A stretch of 64,000 nt of DNA, taken from the NCBI RefSeq assembly GCF_020515625.1, contig NZ_JAIWPJ010000001.1:1860001-1924000 (forward strand), in the 5' to 3' direction. Numbering within the stretch: position 1 is the stretch's first letter; the number at the start of each line of letters is the position of its first letter. Source of the DNA: Natrinema amylolyticum. Its GTDB lineage: Archaea > Halobacteriota > Halobacteria > Halobacteriales > Natrialbaceae. The notes under the pieces are model-generated. The model was not told where the DNA came from. It saw only the letters and a list, made by a program, of their open reading frames with translations, and searched no databases. Below are positions 27,228 to 36,389 of this stretch, one piece after another. Made by a program: the position numbers and the translations under genes.

Positions 27228-28223
27228 TTACGCCAGCGGCGTCCGCTCGACGACCTGTCCGTCGTAGGTCGGATACTGCTCGACGATCTCGCCGTCCTCG
27301 AGGTCGCCGTCCTCGATCATCTCCTCTAAGAGCCACCAGGCGACCTCGACGTGGTCGGTCTTGACGGTGTAGAACTCCTCGGGGACGCCGAGAGCGTCGA
27401 ACTCCTCGGGGTCAGCGCGGGTCTTGCCGTAGACGAGCGTGCCGTCGTCGGTGACGTCGTCGAACTCGCGGCGGATGTTTCGTGCCATCCGTTTGAGGCG
27501 ACGGCGGTGTTGGGCCGCGTCTTTGAACACGGAGGTACAGAAGTAGACCTTCTCGTGATCGCCCATCACGTCGAGGATCTCCTCGCGGGAGCCGTCGACG
27601 GCGCTCATGTGGTCTTCCTTGAGTTCGTACCCCTGTTCTTGCATCCGGCGGTAGTTCCCGTCGCTCATCTCGAACTCGTTGACGTTACAGAACTCGGCCG
27701 CGCCCTCGTCCAAGAACTCGAGGAACTCCTCCTCGGCGCGGATGCCGGGAATTTCGAAGGCAGGGGTCAGCCCCTCCTCGCGGGCGATGTGGAGGATCTC
27801 CTCCCACTCGGTGCCGTGGAGGTCGCCCCATTGTTCGTAGGGCGGGTGGAAGCGAATCTCGTCGAGCCCGGCCTCGGAGAGGCGGCGCATGTTCTCGCGG
27901 CCGCCGGTGATGCCGGTGTAGAGGTGGGTGTGGTGGTCCTCACCGAACTCGTCTTTGAGAAGCTCGAGGTAGTGACAGGTCCGCCCGAGCGCTTCCTGGG
28001 GTTCGCCGCCGGTGATCGAGGTGCCCAGCGCGTCCATCCGGTGGGCTTCGGTCAGCACGTCCTCGTCGCTCTCGACGAGTCGTTCGTTGGCGTAGATGTC
28101 CGTGACGTTCTTGCGGTTCTCACCGAGCGGGCAGTAAAAGCAGTCGCGCTGGTCGCAGTATCCGTAGACGAACAGCACCATCTTGCCACCTTTCGCGCAC
28201 TGCTCACAGCCCTTCGAGATCAT
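27228..28223 (-). CDS. Radical SAM protein (COG2108-like) with CX4CX2C
   Basis: A 331-residue protein. The cluster motif reads Tyr-Gly-Tyr-CDQRDCFYC-Pro-Leu, that is CX4CX2C rather than the usual CX3CX2C. It is preceded by an extra CEQC pair near the N-terminus. SITGGEP is the GGE motif for SAM binding. The body resembles COG2108, proteins related to pyruvate formate-lyase activating enzyme, with no known substrate. The start is 28223 (MISKGCEQC) or 28235 (MFPRMISK). It diverges from the histidine kinase gene. Confidence 0.88.
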   Translation of the reverse strand: MISKGCEQCAKGGKMVLFVYGYCDQRDCFYCPLGENRKNVTDIYANERLVESDEDVLTEAHRMDALGTSITGGEPQEALGRTCHYLELLKDEFGEDHHTHLYTGITGGRENMRRLSEAGLDEIRFHPPYEQWGDLHGTEWEEILHIAREEGLTPAFEIPGIRAEEEFLEFLDEGAAEFCNVNEFEMSDGNYRRMQEQGYELKEDHMSAVDGSREEILDVMGDHEKVYFCTSVFKDAAQHRRRLKRMARNIRREFDDVTDDGTLVYGKTRADPEEFDALGVPEEFYTVKTDHVEVAWWLLEEMIEDGDLEDGEIVEQYPTYDGQVVERTPLA

Positions 28224-28311
28224 TCGAGGGAACATACCCACCCAAGCCTCAAAAGCAGTGCGGAACTGAGGGAGCCTGCGTGGGTATCCCAACCGTCTGT
28301 GCGACGGCCAC

Positions 28312-28323
28312 ATACTATTATAC
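28312..28323 (+). promoter_or_regulatory. TATA box of the histidine kinase gene
   Basis: TACTATTATACG lies about 30 nt before the kinase ATG at 28350, in an otherwise GC-rich gap. The spacing predicts a leaderless or nearly leaderless transcript. Confidence 0.5.
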
Positions 28324-28349
28324 GGTGGGGGCGGAACGTAGCGTATCCG

Positions 28350-30257
28350 ATGGCCCCGGGGATTCACGTCTTGTACGTTGACGACGACCCGGACACGTGC
28401 GAACTGGTAGCGACGGTTCTCGAGCGAACGAGCGAGGCGTTCGACGTGACGACCGCCGACGGCGGTCGCGAGGGACTGACGATTCTCGACGGCGGGAGTG
28501 GCAGCGACGTTGACTGTATTCTGAGCGACTACGACATGCCCAGGATGGACGGACTCGAGTTCTTCGACGCGGTCCGCGACCGCGATCCGGCGGTTCCGTT
28601 TTTCCTCGTCACCGGGACGGAGCCGGGCGCGATCGCGACTGACGCTATCGAGGCGGGGATCACCGACTACGTGCGAAAGAGAAAGCTGTCCGAAAGCGCG
28701 CAGTCCACGATCCTCGCGAATCGAATCGAGAACGCCGTCGAGAAACGCCGTGCCGAACGCGCTCGAGCCGAGACCGACCGCCGACTCGAGCGATACCGGA
28801 CGCTGGTCGAGAACGCCGCCGATCCCATGTACGCGCTCGATGAGACCGGGTCGATCACGGCGGTCAACGACGCGATGGTCGACTGCGTGGGCGACGATCG
28901 AGACGAGTTGCTCGGATCGTCCGCCGAGGCCCTCTTTACCGAGGAAACGGTCGAGCGGGCGACCGATGCGCTCCGAGGCGCACTCGAGGCGGATCCGACC
29001 GACGGATCGCGCTTCGAATCCGCGTTCGAAACCGGTGACGGGAATCGGCGGATCAGCGAGACGAACGTCACGCCGCTGGTCGACGACGACGGTTCGTTCG
29101 CCGGCTCGGTCGGCGTCGTTCGGGAGATCACGAGCCGCAAGGAGCGCGAACGCGAACTCTCGGAGTACGAGACGATCCTCGAGACCGCGCCCTTCGGCCT
29201 GTTCGTACTCGACGCGGACGCCACCCTCGTCTGGGCGAACGACGAATACGCGTCCGGCTTCGAGGAGAGCACGGACGAACTCCTCGGGATCGAGTTTCCG
29301 AAACTCGTCGACCGCGGCTACTATCGGGACGCATCGACCGACCAGTATGTCGAGAACGTCCGGACACTCCTGTCCTCGGACAACGACTGCGAGACGGCCA
29401 CGTACAACGTCCGATTTCGCCCGGCCACCGGTGACGAGCGAATCTACGACGTTCACACGAAGCTCCTTCCGCTCGAGGACGGCGAGTTCGCCGGGACGGT
29501 CCACGCGCTCCGAGATATCACCCAGCAACAGCGCTACCGGCGCGAACTCGAGCGCCAGAACGAGCGACTCGAGGAGTTCGCCAGCCTCGTGAGCCACGAT
29601 CTGCGGAACCCACTGAACGTCGCCCACGGGCATCTCGACATGCTCGACGAGCGACTCGACGACCAACACGTCGACGAACTCCGGTGGTCGCTGTCGCGAA
29701 TGACGGAACTCGTCGACGGGCTCTTGCAACTGGCCCGTCAGGGGAAGATGATCGGCGAGCAGGAGCGACTGTCCCTCCCATCGGTGGCTCGCGAAGCGTG
29801 GGCGACCGTCGAAAGCACCGGTGCCCGCCTCGAGATCGACACCGCCGCCGAGATCTACGGCGACGAGTCCCGGGTACGGGAATTGCTCGAGAACCTGTTC
29901 CGAAACGCCGTGGAGCACGGAACCGATGGCGGCGGAGGCGACGACGCTGATCCGCTGGTCGTTACGATCGGCACGATCGACGGGACCCACCAGTCGGCCG
30001 ACGACTCTCCTCATTCGGGCGGGTTTTACGTCGAGGATACCGGGCCGGGACTGCCGGCCGACCGCGAGTCGCTGTTCGAATTCGGCTATACGACGGTCGA
30101 AGACGGTACCGGGTTCGGTCTGGCGATCGTCGAGCAGATCGCCGAGGCCCACGACTGGACCGTCACCGCGCGCGACCGCGACGGCGGCGGTGCCCGCTTC
30201 GAGATCGGGGACGTGACCGTTCCGACGGACGCTCCCCGTTCCTCGAGTTCGCTGTGA
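28350..30257 (+). CDS. REC-PAS-PAS histidine kinase
   Basis: A soluble 635-residue sensor kinase. Domains in order: receiver (about 4-118, phosphoacceptor Asp60 in LSDYDMP), PAS1 (about 142-262), PAS2 (about 268-398), HisKA with His416 in SHDLRNPLN, and HATPase (N-box ENLFRNAVEHG, G1 DTGPGLP, G2 GTGFGLAIV). There are no transmembrane helices, so the signal is cytoplasmic. The receiver sits at the N-terminus, a common haloarchaeal layout in which a partner kinase may phosphorylate Asp60. No response regulator with an output domain is adjacent. The much longer upstream frame crosses the divergent gene and is spurious. Confidence 0.93.
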   Translation: MAPGIHVLYVDDDPDTCELVATVLERTSEAFDVTTADGGREGLTILDGGSGSDVDCILSDYDMPRMDGLEFFDAVRDRDPAVPFFLVTGTEPGAIATDAIEAGITDYVRKRKLSESAQSTILANRIENAVEKRRAERARAETDRRLERYRTLVENAADPMYALDETGSITAVNDAMVDCVGDDRDELLGSSAEALFTEETVERATDALRGALEADPTDGSRFESAFETGDGNRRISETNVTPLVDDDGSFAGSVGVVREITSRKERERELSEYETILETAPFGLFVLDADATLVWANDEYASGFEESTDELLGIEFPKLVDRGYYRDASTDQYVENVRTLLSSDNDCETATYNVRFRPATGDERIYDVHTKLLPLEDGEFAGTVHALRDITQQQRYRRELERQNERLEEFASLVSHDLRNPLNVAHGHLDMLDERLDDQHVDELRWSLSRMTELVDGLLQLARQGKMIGEQERLSLPSVAREAWATVESTGARLEIDTAAEIYGDESRVRELLENLFRNAVEHGTDGGGGDDADPLVVTIGTIDGTHQSADDSPHSGGFYVEDTGPGLPADRESLFEFGYTTVEDGTGFGLAIVEQIAEAHDWTVTARDRDGGGARFEIGDVTVPTDAPRSSSSL

Positions 30258-30463
30258 GAGACGGACCTGCGAGAGGCGGGTAGTCGTCGGGAATTCAAGG
30301 GTGTCGGGTATGCCGAAGCGGGACGAGCGATTCCCCGTCGAGTGCGACTCGAGTATCAACGATCGACGCCGATCCGGACGAGCCGGTATTCCGCTCGTCC
30401 TCGTGGCCGGCAATTCTTTCGTCCCCAGAAGATGGAAATACCTCGCGCTCGAACGTTCGATCG

Positions 30464-31579
30464 ATGCTGCTGGTCCTCTGTGTCGATCTCGACGACGATC
30501 TCGGTCGCAAGACCGGGTTCTCGACCCCGGTCATCGGTCGCGATCCGGTCGAGGAGGCGGCCGTCGCGCTCGCGACCGCAGACCCGGAGGACTCCGACGT
30601 CAACGTCATTTTTCAAGGGGTAAATATCTACGACGACCTCACCGAACGCGACGAGAGCGTCGAGGTCGCCGTCGTCACCGGGAACGACGAGGGCGACGTC
30701 AGCGCCAACCGCGAGGTCGGTGACGAAGTCGATACCGTCCTCGCGAGCCTCTCGACCGCGGAGGACGTCACCGCGCTGGTCGTCACCGACGGCGCACAGG
30801 ACGAATCCGTCATCCCGATCATCCGCTCGCGCGTCCCCATCGACGGCGTCCGGCGGGTCGTCGTCCGACAGGCACAGAACTTGGAGTCGATGTACTACAC
30901 GATCAAGCAGGTGTTAAACGACCCCGAAACGCGCGGGACGGTGCTCATTCCGCTGGGGATCCTCCTGTTGATCTACCCGCTCGCACTGGTCGGTTCTGTA
31001 CTGGAGATGCCCGGCTTCGTGCTGGGGACGACGTCGGCGCTGCTCGGCTTCTATCTCATTTCGCGGGGACTGGGCCTCGGCGACCGACTGGATGCGGCCG
31101 TCGAACGCGCTCGCCGCTCGCTGTACGCCGGCCGAACGACGCTGCTGGCGTACGTCGTCGCCGCGGCGCTGTTCGTCCTCGGCGGGGTCAGCGGGATGGA
31201 CACCCTCGAGTCAGTTCGTGCGTCGACCGACGGCACGCTCGAAGCGCCCGTCATGCTCGCGGCGCTGGTCAACGGGGCAATCCGCTGGTTCGCCGCCGCG
31301 GGGCTGACCACCAGCCTCGGACAGATCACCGACGAGTACATCGCCGGCTCGCTCGAGTGGCGCTATCTGAACGCGCCCTTCTACGTGCTCTCGATCGCGG
31401 TCGTCCTCCACGCGGTGAGCGCGTTCTTCCTCGAGGATGTGGGGATCACCTATCTCGCGGCGGCGCTGACGGCAGGGACGCTGCTCGGAATCTCGAGTAC
31501 GCTCACCTTCGCCGTCGCCGAGTCGCGGTTCTCGGACGCGGATCGGGACGAGGGCCGGCGCGGGGCCGAACGGGTCTGA
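30464..31579 (+). CDS. DUF373 family membrane protein
   Basis: A 371-residue archaeal protein. The first 150 residues are a soluble alpha/beta domain (MLLVLCVDLDDDLGRKTG, NVIFQGVNIYDDL, VVVRQAQNLESMYYTIKQVL). The rest holds six or seven hydrophobic helices. DUF373 is conserved across archaea; the function is unknown. The opening with DLDDDLG is the family hallmark. A 206-nt gap separates it from the kinase gene, in which I see no gene or clear signal. Confidence 0.92.
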   Translation: MLLVLCVDLDDDLGRKTGFSTPVIGRDPVEEAAVALATADPEDSDVNVIFQGVNIYDDLTERDESVEVAVVTGNDEGDVSANREVGDEVDTVLASLSTAEDVTALVVTDGAQDESVIPIIRSRVPIDGVRRVVVRQAQNLESMYYTIKQVLNDPETRGTVLIPLGILLLIYPLALVGSVLEMPGFVLGTTSALLGFYLISRGLGLGDRLDAAVERARRSLYAGRTTLLAYVVAAALFVLGGVSGMDTLESVRASTDGTLEAPVMLAALVNGAIRWFAAAGLTTSLGQITDEYIAGSLEWRYLNAPFYVLSIAVVLHAVSAFFLEDVGITYLAAALTAGTLLGISSTLTFAVAESRFSDADRDEGRRGAERV

Positions 31580-31688
31580 TCGGCTATTTGCGTCGCGAGC
31601 GCCCGAACCGCTTCTCTCGCTTTCGGCGTCGCTCACTCGCTCGAGTGCGGAGTCTCTTTCGACCGCCAGAACGGTGTCCACTCCCCAG

Positions 31689-32531
31689 CTATCGTTCCCG
31701 CTCGACGACGAATTCGGCGAGATCGAGGAGGTACTGCCGCGCTTCGGGGTCGGCGACCTCGACCCGATCGAGGGCGTCGATCGCCCGATCGGCTTCCCGC
31801 CGAGCGTGGGCGTTCGCCTCGTCGGGCGTGAGATCCGTCACCTGGACGACCGACGGGCGCTCTAAGGCGGCGTCGTGACCGGTGGGTTTGCCGAGTTCTT
31901 CGGGATCGGCGACGGCGTCTAACACGTCGTCCCTGATCTGGAAGGCGACCCCGACCCGTTCGGCGTACTCGCCGAGTGCCTCGACGGTGACGGGATCGGA
32001 GTCGGTGGCGATCGCCCCGAGTTCGGCCGCGGCCCGGAACAGCGCGCCGGTCTTGCGCCGTGCCAGCGTCATATACTCCTCCTCGTTCGCGGGCTCGGCC
32101 GAGAGCTCGGTCGCCTCGCCGATGCCGAGTTCGACCATCGCCTCGGCGACGACGCGCGTGGCGTCCGGATTCGCCGAAAAGAGTGCGAACGCCTCGCCTA
32201 ATAGCCCGTCGCTGGTAATGATCGCCGGCCCGTGGCCGAACTCGGCCCAGGCGCTGGTCGTCCCGCGCCGGAGTTCCGAGCGGTCGATGATGTCGTCGAC
32301 GACGAGCGAGGCGCTGTGGACGAGTTCGATGCCGACGCCGAACTCGACCGCGTCCTCGGCCCGTCCGCCGACCGTCTCGCAGGCCAGTAGCGTCACCATC
32401 GGTCGGACGCGTTTCCCGCCCGAGAGCGCGACGTGGCGAACCTCCTCGCTGAGCGTCTCGGGTTCGACCCCCTCGACTACCTCGACGAGACGCTCCTCGA
32501 TCAGCGCCCGTCGGCGCTCCAGCAGTTCCAT
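31689..32531 (-). CDS. idsA: Isoprenyl diphosphate synthase (GGPP/FPP synthase)
   Basis: This enzyme condenses IPP with allylic diphosphates to make the C20 (or C15/C25) chains of archaeal lipids, quinones and carotenoids. The 280-residue protein has the first aspartate-rich motif DDIID within LVVDDIIDRSELRRG, the second DDVLD within FQIRDDVLD, and the substrate-binding GGKRVRP. The start is ATG at 32531; a GTG codon lies directly before it. The length is at the short end for the family. Chain length cannot be set from the motifs alone. It lies downstream of etfBA but behind a T-rich terminator. Confidence 0.9.
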   Translation of the reverse strand: MELLERRRALIEERLVEVVEGVEPETLSEEVRHVALSGGKRVRPMVTLLACETVGGRAEDAVEFGVGIELVHSASLVVDDIIDRSELRRGTTSAWAEFGHGPAIITSDGLLGEAFALFSANPDATRVVAEAMVELGIGEATELSAEPANEEEYMTLARRKTGALFRAAAELGAIATDSDPVTVEALGEYAERVGVAFQIRDDVLDAVADPEELGKPTGHDAALERPSVVQVTDLTPDEANAHARREADRAIDALDRVEVADPEARQYLLDLAEFVVERER

Positions 32532-32604
32532 CACCCGCGCTTAGGATGGGGTGGAAAAGTAGCTAACGGATTGACTGCTTTCCGCTCGAGGCGAGAGCGA
32601 CCAC

Positions 32605-32632
32605 TCTCGCAAAAAATCTGGACCAAAAAAGC
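32605..32632 (-). terminator. Double T-tract terminator after etfBA
   Basis: Read on the minus strand, etfA is followed about 35 nt later by CTTTTTTGG and then ATTTTTTGCG, two T6 tracts 8 nt apart. A hairpin (7-bp stem GCGAGAG/CTCTCGC) follows. T-tracts are the core archaeal termination signal. This should separate etfBA from idsA. Confidence 0.55.
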
Positions 32633-32666
32633 CCACGAGCGTCCGTGACGCTCGCGGTACTCTCGC

Positions 32667-33623
32667 TTACCCTTCGAACTCTTCGATGAGTTCCGGCACG
32701 ACGTCGAAGAGGTCATCGACGATCGCGTAGTCGGCGATGTCCATGATCGGCGCGTTGGGGTCGGTGTTGATCGCGACGATCGTGTCCGAGCCCTTCATTC
32801 CGGCGACGTGCTGGACCGCGCCGGAGATACCGATGGCGATGTAGACGTCGGGGGTGACGACCTTTCCGGACTGACCGACCTGTCGGTTCTTGGGCAGCCA
32901 GCCGTTGTCGACGATCGGCCGCGACGAGGACAGCGTCGCGCCGAGCGCGTCCGCCAGATCACGGATCAGGTCGAGGTTCTCCTCCTCTTCGATCCCGCGG
33001 CCGATCGAGACGAGGAGTTCGGCCTCGCTGATGTCGACGTCGCCGCCGCCGACTTCCTCGAAGCCGTTGACGGTCGAGCCGATCGCGTCCTCGTCGATCT
33101 CCGCGTCGAATGCCTCGATCGCGGCGTCGCCGGTGCCCTCTGCAGCGGGCCACTCGGCACCGCGGATCGTGACGACCGCGTCGCCCTCAAGTCGGTTGGT
33201 CGTCTCGACCTTGCCGCCGTACATCTCGCGGGTCGCGACGAGCGTCTCGCCGTCGTTGTCGAGGTCGATCGTGTCGGTGACGACCGGCAGATCGAGTTCG
33301 TTGGCGACCGCGGGCGCGTAGTCGAGTCCGTTGACGCTGTTGGGCGTCAGGACGTACTGGGGGGCGACCTCGTCGTAGAGCTGCGTGATCGCCTGCGTGT
33401 AGACGTCGTGGTTGAACTCCTCGCCGTGGTCGACGGTGTGGATCGCGTCGACGCCGTCGCGGTTGAGCTTGTCGGCGAAGTCGTCGACGGTGCCGCTGAT
33501 GACCGCGAGGTGGAGGTCGCCGCCGGTCTCGTCCGCGAGCTGGCGGCCGGCCGTGATGAGCTCGTAGCTGACGTCGCGCAGTTCGCCGCGGCGGTGGTCC
33601 GCGACCGCGAGGACGTCCGTCAT
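32667..33623 (-). CDS. etfA: Electron transfer flavoprotein, alpha subunit
   Basis: EtfA carries the FAD that takes electrons from acyl-CoA dehydrogenases and other flavoenzymes. The 318-residue protein has the N-terminal nucleotide-binding-like domain and the C-terminal FAD domain, with SSSRPIVDNGWLPKNRQVGQ, VTPDVYIAIGISGAVQH and AINTDPNAPI. Its ATG overlaps the etfB stop by 4 nt, so the two subunits are made together. No fixC/fixX genes are adjacent, so this need not be a bifurcating Fix complex. Confidence 0.95.
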   Translation of the reverse strand: MTDVLAVADHRRGELRDVSYELITAGRQLADETGGDLHLAVISGTVDDFADKLNRDGVDAIHTVDHGEEFNHDVYTQAITQLYDEVAPQYVLTPNSVNGLDYAPAVANELDLPVVTDTIDLDNDGETLVATREMYGGKVETTNRLEGDAVVTIRGAEWPAAEGTGDAAIEAFDAEIDEDAIGSTVNGFEEVGGGDVDISEAELLVSIGRGIEEEENLDLIRDLADALGATLSSSRPIVDNGWLPKNRQVGQSGKVVTPDVYIAIGISGAVQHVAGMKGSDTIVAINTDPNAPIMDIADYAIVDDLFDVVPELIEEFEG

Positions 33624-34414
33624 TGTGCCACCCCCTTGTCGCGGAGCAGGTCACCCAGCTCCGAGGCGGTCTCTTCGGGGCTTCCCTCCCAGAACGTCGC
33701 GTCGCTCTCGCTTTCCGGCTCGTACATGTCCGTCAGCTCGAGTTCGGTTTCGATAGTGCTCTCGTCGACGCCGATGTCGGCCAGAGCCTTGACGTCCATC
33801 GGTTTCTTCTGCGCCTGCCGGATGCCCCGGAGGCTGGCGTAGCGCGGCTCGTTGATCCCCGTCTGGATCGTCAGGACCGCCGGCAGCTCGATGTCGGTCA
33901 GCTCCTCGACGCCGCCCTCGAGTTCGCGTCGGACGGAGGCGATCCCGTCGTCGAGGTCGTGCTCGAGGTGGTTGACGACGGCCCCCCACTGGAAGCCGAG
34001 GTTCTCGGCGACGGAGACGCCGGTCGCGGCGAAGCTGTCGTCGCCGGCCTGGACGCCCGAGAGCACGAGATCCGGGTCCTCTTCCTCGATGACGGCGCTC
34101 AGAATCTCCGTCTTCGCGTTGACGTCGAGCAGGTCGACGCCCTCGAGGGAGTCGTCCCAAACGCGAACGGCGCGGTCGGCACCCTTCGCGAGGGCCTGTC
34201 GGATGGTCTGTTCGCACTCTTCCGGACCGATGGTGACCGTCACGACTTCGTCGGCGATGCCGTCCTCTTGAAGCTGAACGGCCTCTTCGATCGCGTAATC
34301 GTCCCACTCGTTGAGATCGGCACCGAGGTACTGCTCCGCGATTTCGGTTCCCTCGATTTCGAACTCGTCTTCGACGGTCGCCACCTCTTTGACCGTAACG
34401 AGAATTTTCATCAT
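33620..34414 (-). CDS. etfB: Electron transfer flavoprotein, beta subunit
   Basis: The 264-residue partner of EtfA binds AMP or, in bifurcating types, a second FAD. Signature segments include MKILVTVKEVA, ILSGVQAGDDSFAATGV and the C-terminal LRGIRQAQKKPMDV. Two adjacent Met codons (34414, 34411) are possible starts. A TATA-like GGTTTAC lies about 25-30 nt upstream on the minus strand. ETF feeds electrons from beta-oxidation to the quinone pool. Confidence 0.95.
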   Translation of the reverse strand: MMKILVTVKEVATVEDEFEIEGTEIAEQYLGADLNEWDDYAIEEAVQLQEDGIADEVVTVTIGPEECEQTIRQALAKGADRAVRVWDDSLEGVDLLDVNAKTEILSAVIEEEDPDLVLSGVQAGDDSFAATGVSVAENLGFQWGAVVNHLEHDLDDGIASVRRELEGGVEELTDIELPAVLTIQTGINEPRYASLRGIRQAQKKPMDVKALADIGVDESTIETELELTDMYEPESESDATFWEGSPEETASELGDLLRDKGVAQ

Positions 34415-34614
34415 CTATCACTGCTACGTCCATACCGTAAACCTTTTCGAAACCGCCAGTCGTATGGAAGTCGTTCAGTTACCATATTTTTCAGATCCTG
34501 TCGCTGACGTTATGGTTGCTATCTGCACCTTCGCTGTTCGCTACCAGCGTTTCGTTCTGTGGCCCCGATCCCCAAGACGGAAACGGTTTAACGCCACCGC
34601 TGGTAGTGGCGATC

Positions 34615-35100
34615 ATGGCAGACTGTCCACTCGCCGACGACTGCCCGGAATTCTCCGAACGGATTTCGGGAATGGGATGTCAACACTACGGCGACCGGGG
34701 TGGCAAGGAGTGGTGTAACCACTACGGCCAGCCGATCGAGGATCTCAAGACGCAGCCGGTCAAGTCGGGCGAGGAAGTCGTCATCGACGTCGTCGACATG
34801 CACGAAAGCGGTGCCGGCGTCGGCCGCACCGAGGACGGGTTCATCGTGATGGTCGACGGCGTCCTGCCGGAAGCCCGTGCGCGAGTCGAGATCACGCGGG
34901 TCCACAGCAATCACGCACGCGCCGAGGAACTGGAACTCCTGCCGATGGACGCCGACGGTGAGGACGTGGACGCGGACGGAGACGAGGCGGCCGACACGGG
35001 TGTGGACGGCGACGTCACGGCCGACGACGAAACGGACGACGGCGACGACGGCCCCGAGCGCGAGCGACTCGGCAGCCGCGATAACTTCTGGGGCTCGTAA
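34615..35100 (+). CDS. Cys-rich N-terminus plus TRAM domain protein
   Basis: A 161-residue protein. The N-terminal 40 residues hold four cysteines (C4, C9, C20, C30) and two histidines, a probable metal-binding module. A TRAM domain follows at about 45-110 (GEEVVIDVVDMHESGAGVGR, FIVMVDGVLPEARARVEI, ending ELLPM), an RNA-binding OB fold. The last 50 residues are an acidic tail. TRAM proteins in archaea can act as RNA chaperones. CGGTTTAACG lies about 27 nt before the ATG, so a leaderless mRNA is likely. Confidence 0.85.
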   Translation: MADCPLADDCPEFSERISGMGCQHYGDRGGKEWCNHYGQPIEDLKTQPVKSGEEVVIDVVDMHESGAGVGRTEDGFIVMVDGVLPEARARVEITRVHSNHARAEELELLPMDADGEDVDADGDEAADTGVDGDVTADDETDDGDDGPERERLGSRDNFWGS

Positions 35101-35278
35101 CGCGCCCTCGAGTGGACAGGCAGGCGGAGCGGTCGCGGTCGGTTTCTGACGATTTCGTCTCGGTAGCGACACCTCGGCCGGTTCCAGCCGAGAGCAGCGA
35201 TCGGCGTCCCGTCCGCCCTCCGCTTCGCGACGTGCCGCTTCACACAACGTTTTCTCGGTTCCCGTGAGATGTGGGTGC

Positions 35279-36271
35279 ATGGAACGCATTTCGCTCTCGA
35301 ACTCGGCGTTCGAAGGCGACAACAACGCCTACCTCTTCGCCGACGGTTCGGAGACGGTACTGATCGATACCGGCGACTGGATGGCGACGACTCGCGAGCA
35401 ACTCGAGGCGGCCCTGTCCGAGCGCGGACTCGAGTTCGCCGACGTCGACCGGATCTTTCTGACTCACTGGCACCACGACCACTGCGGACTGGCCGGCGAA
35501 ATCCAGGCCGAGAGCGGTGCCGAGGTGTACGTCCACGCCGACGACGCGGCGCTCGTTGAGGGCGACGAGGACGCCTGGGACGCGATGTACGACCGCCAGA
35601 AGCGGTACTTCGAGGAATGGGGGATGCCCGAAGACCGGCAGGACGTCCTGCTCGAGCGGATGGCCGACGGCGAGACGACGGTCGAGACGCCGACCGTGAC
35701 GGCGTTCGAAGACGGCGACACCTTCGCAGTCGGCGATACCGAACTCGAGGTCGTCCATACCTCCGGTCACGCCGCCGGTCTCAGCATGTTCGAAGCGGTC
35801 ATCGACGGGGAACGGCAGGTCTTCTCCGGCGATGCCTTGCTGCCCGTCTACACGCCCAACGTCGGCGGCGCTGACGTCCGCGTCGAGCGCCCGCTCGAGA
35901 AGTACCTCCGCGCGCTGCAGGGGATCGTCGACGCCGACTACGCCCGCGCGTGGCCGGGCCATCGCGACCCGATCGACGATCCCGCCGGGCGAGCCCAGTA
36001 TATCATCGACCACCACGAAGAGCGTTCCTGGCGAGTTCTCGACGCGCTGGACCGACTCGGTCCCTGCGATACGTGGACCGTCAGCGCTGAGCTGTTCGGT
36101 GACCTCGACGGCATCCACATCCTCCACGGTCCCGGCGAGTCCTACGCGCACTTAGAACACCTCGAGCGAGCGGGGACCGTCGTCCGCGAGGGCACCGAGT
36201 ATCGACTCGCCGACGGCGTTTCGGACGAACTGGCCGCGACCGACGGGGAGCGCTGGGACCTCGAGTACTGA
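35279..36271 (+). CDS. MBL-fold metallohydrolase
   Basis: The 330-residue protein has the metallo-beta-lactamase metal motif THWHHDHCG (HxHxDH), a GHAAGLS histidine, GDALLP aspartate and the late GHRDP histidine, so both metal sites look complete. A C-terminal winged-helix-like region (about 245-330) follows, like the glyoxalase II/LACTB2 family. The substrate is unknown. The ATG at 35279 (MERISLSNSAF) is chosen over 35264. Confidence 0.88.
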   Translation: MERISLSNSAFEGDNNAYLFADGSETVLIDTGDWMATTREQLEAALSERGLEFADVDRIFLTHWHHDHCGLAGEIQAESGAEVYVHADDAALVEGDEDAWDAMYDRQKRYFEEWGMPEDRQDVLLERMADGETTVETPTVTAFEDGDTFAVGDTELEVVHTSGHAAGLSMFEAVIDGERQVFSGDALLPVYTPNVGGADVRVERPLEKYLRALQGIVDADYARAWPGHRDPIDDPAGRAQYIIDHHEERSWRVLDALDRLGPCDTWTVSAELFGDLDGIHILHGPGESYAHLEHLERAGTVVREGTEYRLADGVSDELAATDGERWDLEY

Positions 36272-36389
36272 GTCGCGACGCGTCGGTCCGTCGCGGCCGG
36301 TCTCCGACCCGCTCGAACCCGCCCGCGATTCGGTCACTGTCGCGGCCGGATCTAATACCGAGAAGTATTTACTCGAGTCCGAGTTAGGA

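Noticed and set aside
27228-30413. Open frame of 1061 codons on the minus strand, and a 968-codon frame on the plus strand
   Set aside because: Long antisense frames are common in GC-rich haloarchaeal DNA. The minus frame is real only up to the radical SAM start (28223/28235), and the plus frame only from the kinase ATG at 28350.
30258-30463. Possible small gene between the kinase and DUF373
   Set aside because: Short frames exist on both strands, but they run into the DUF373 gene out of phase and are Arg-rich; no promoter or family was seen.
34592-34613. Hairpin CGCCAC / GTGGCG before the TRAM gene as a riboswitch or thermosensor
   Set aside because: A 6-bp stem with an 8-nt loop between TATA and ATG is short, and transcription probably starts inside it.
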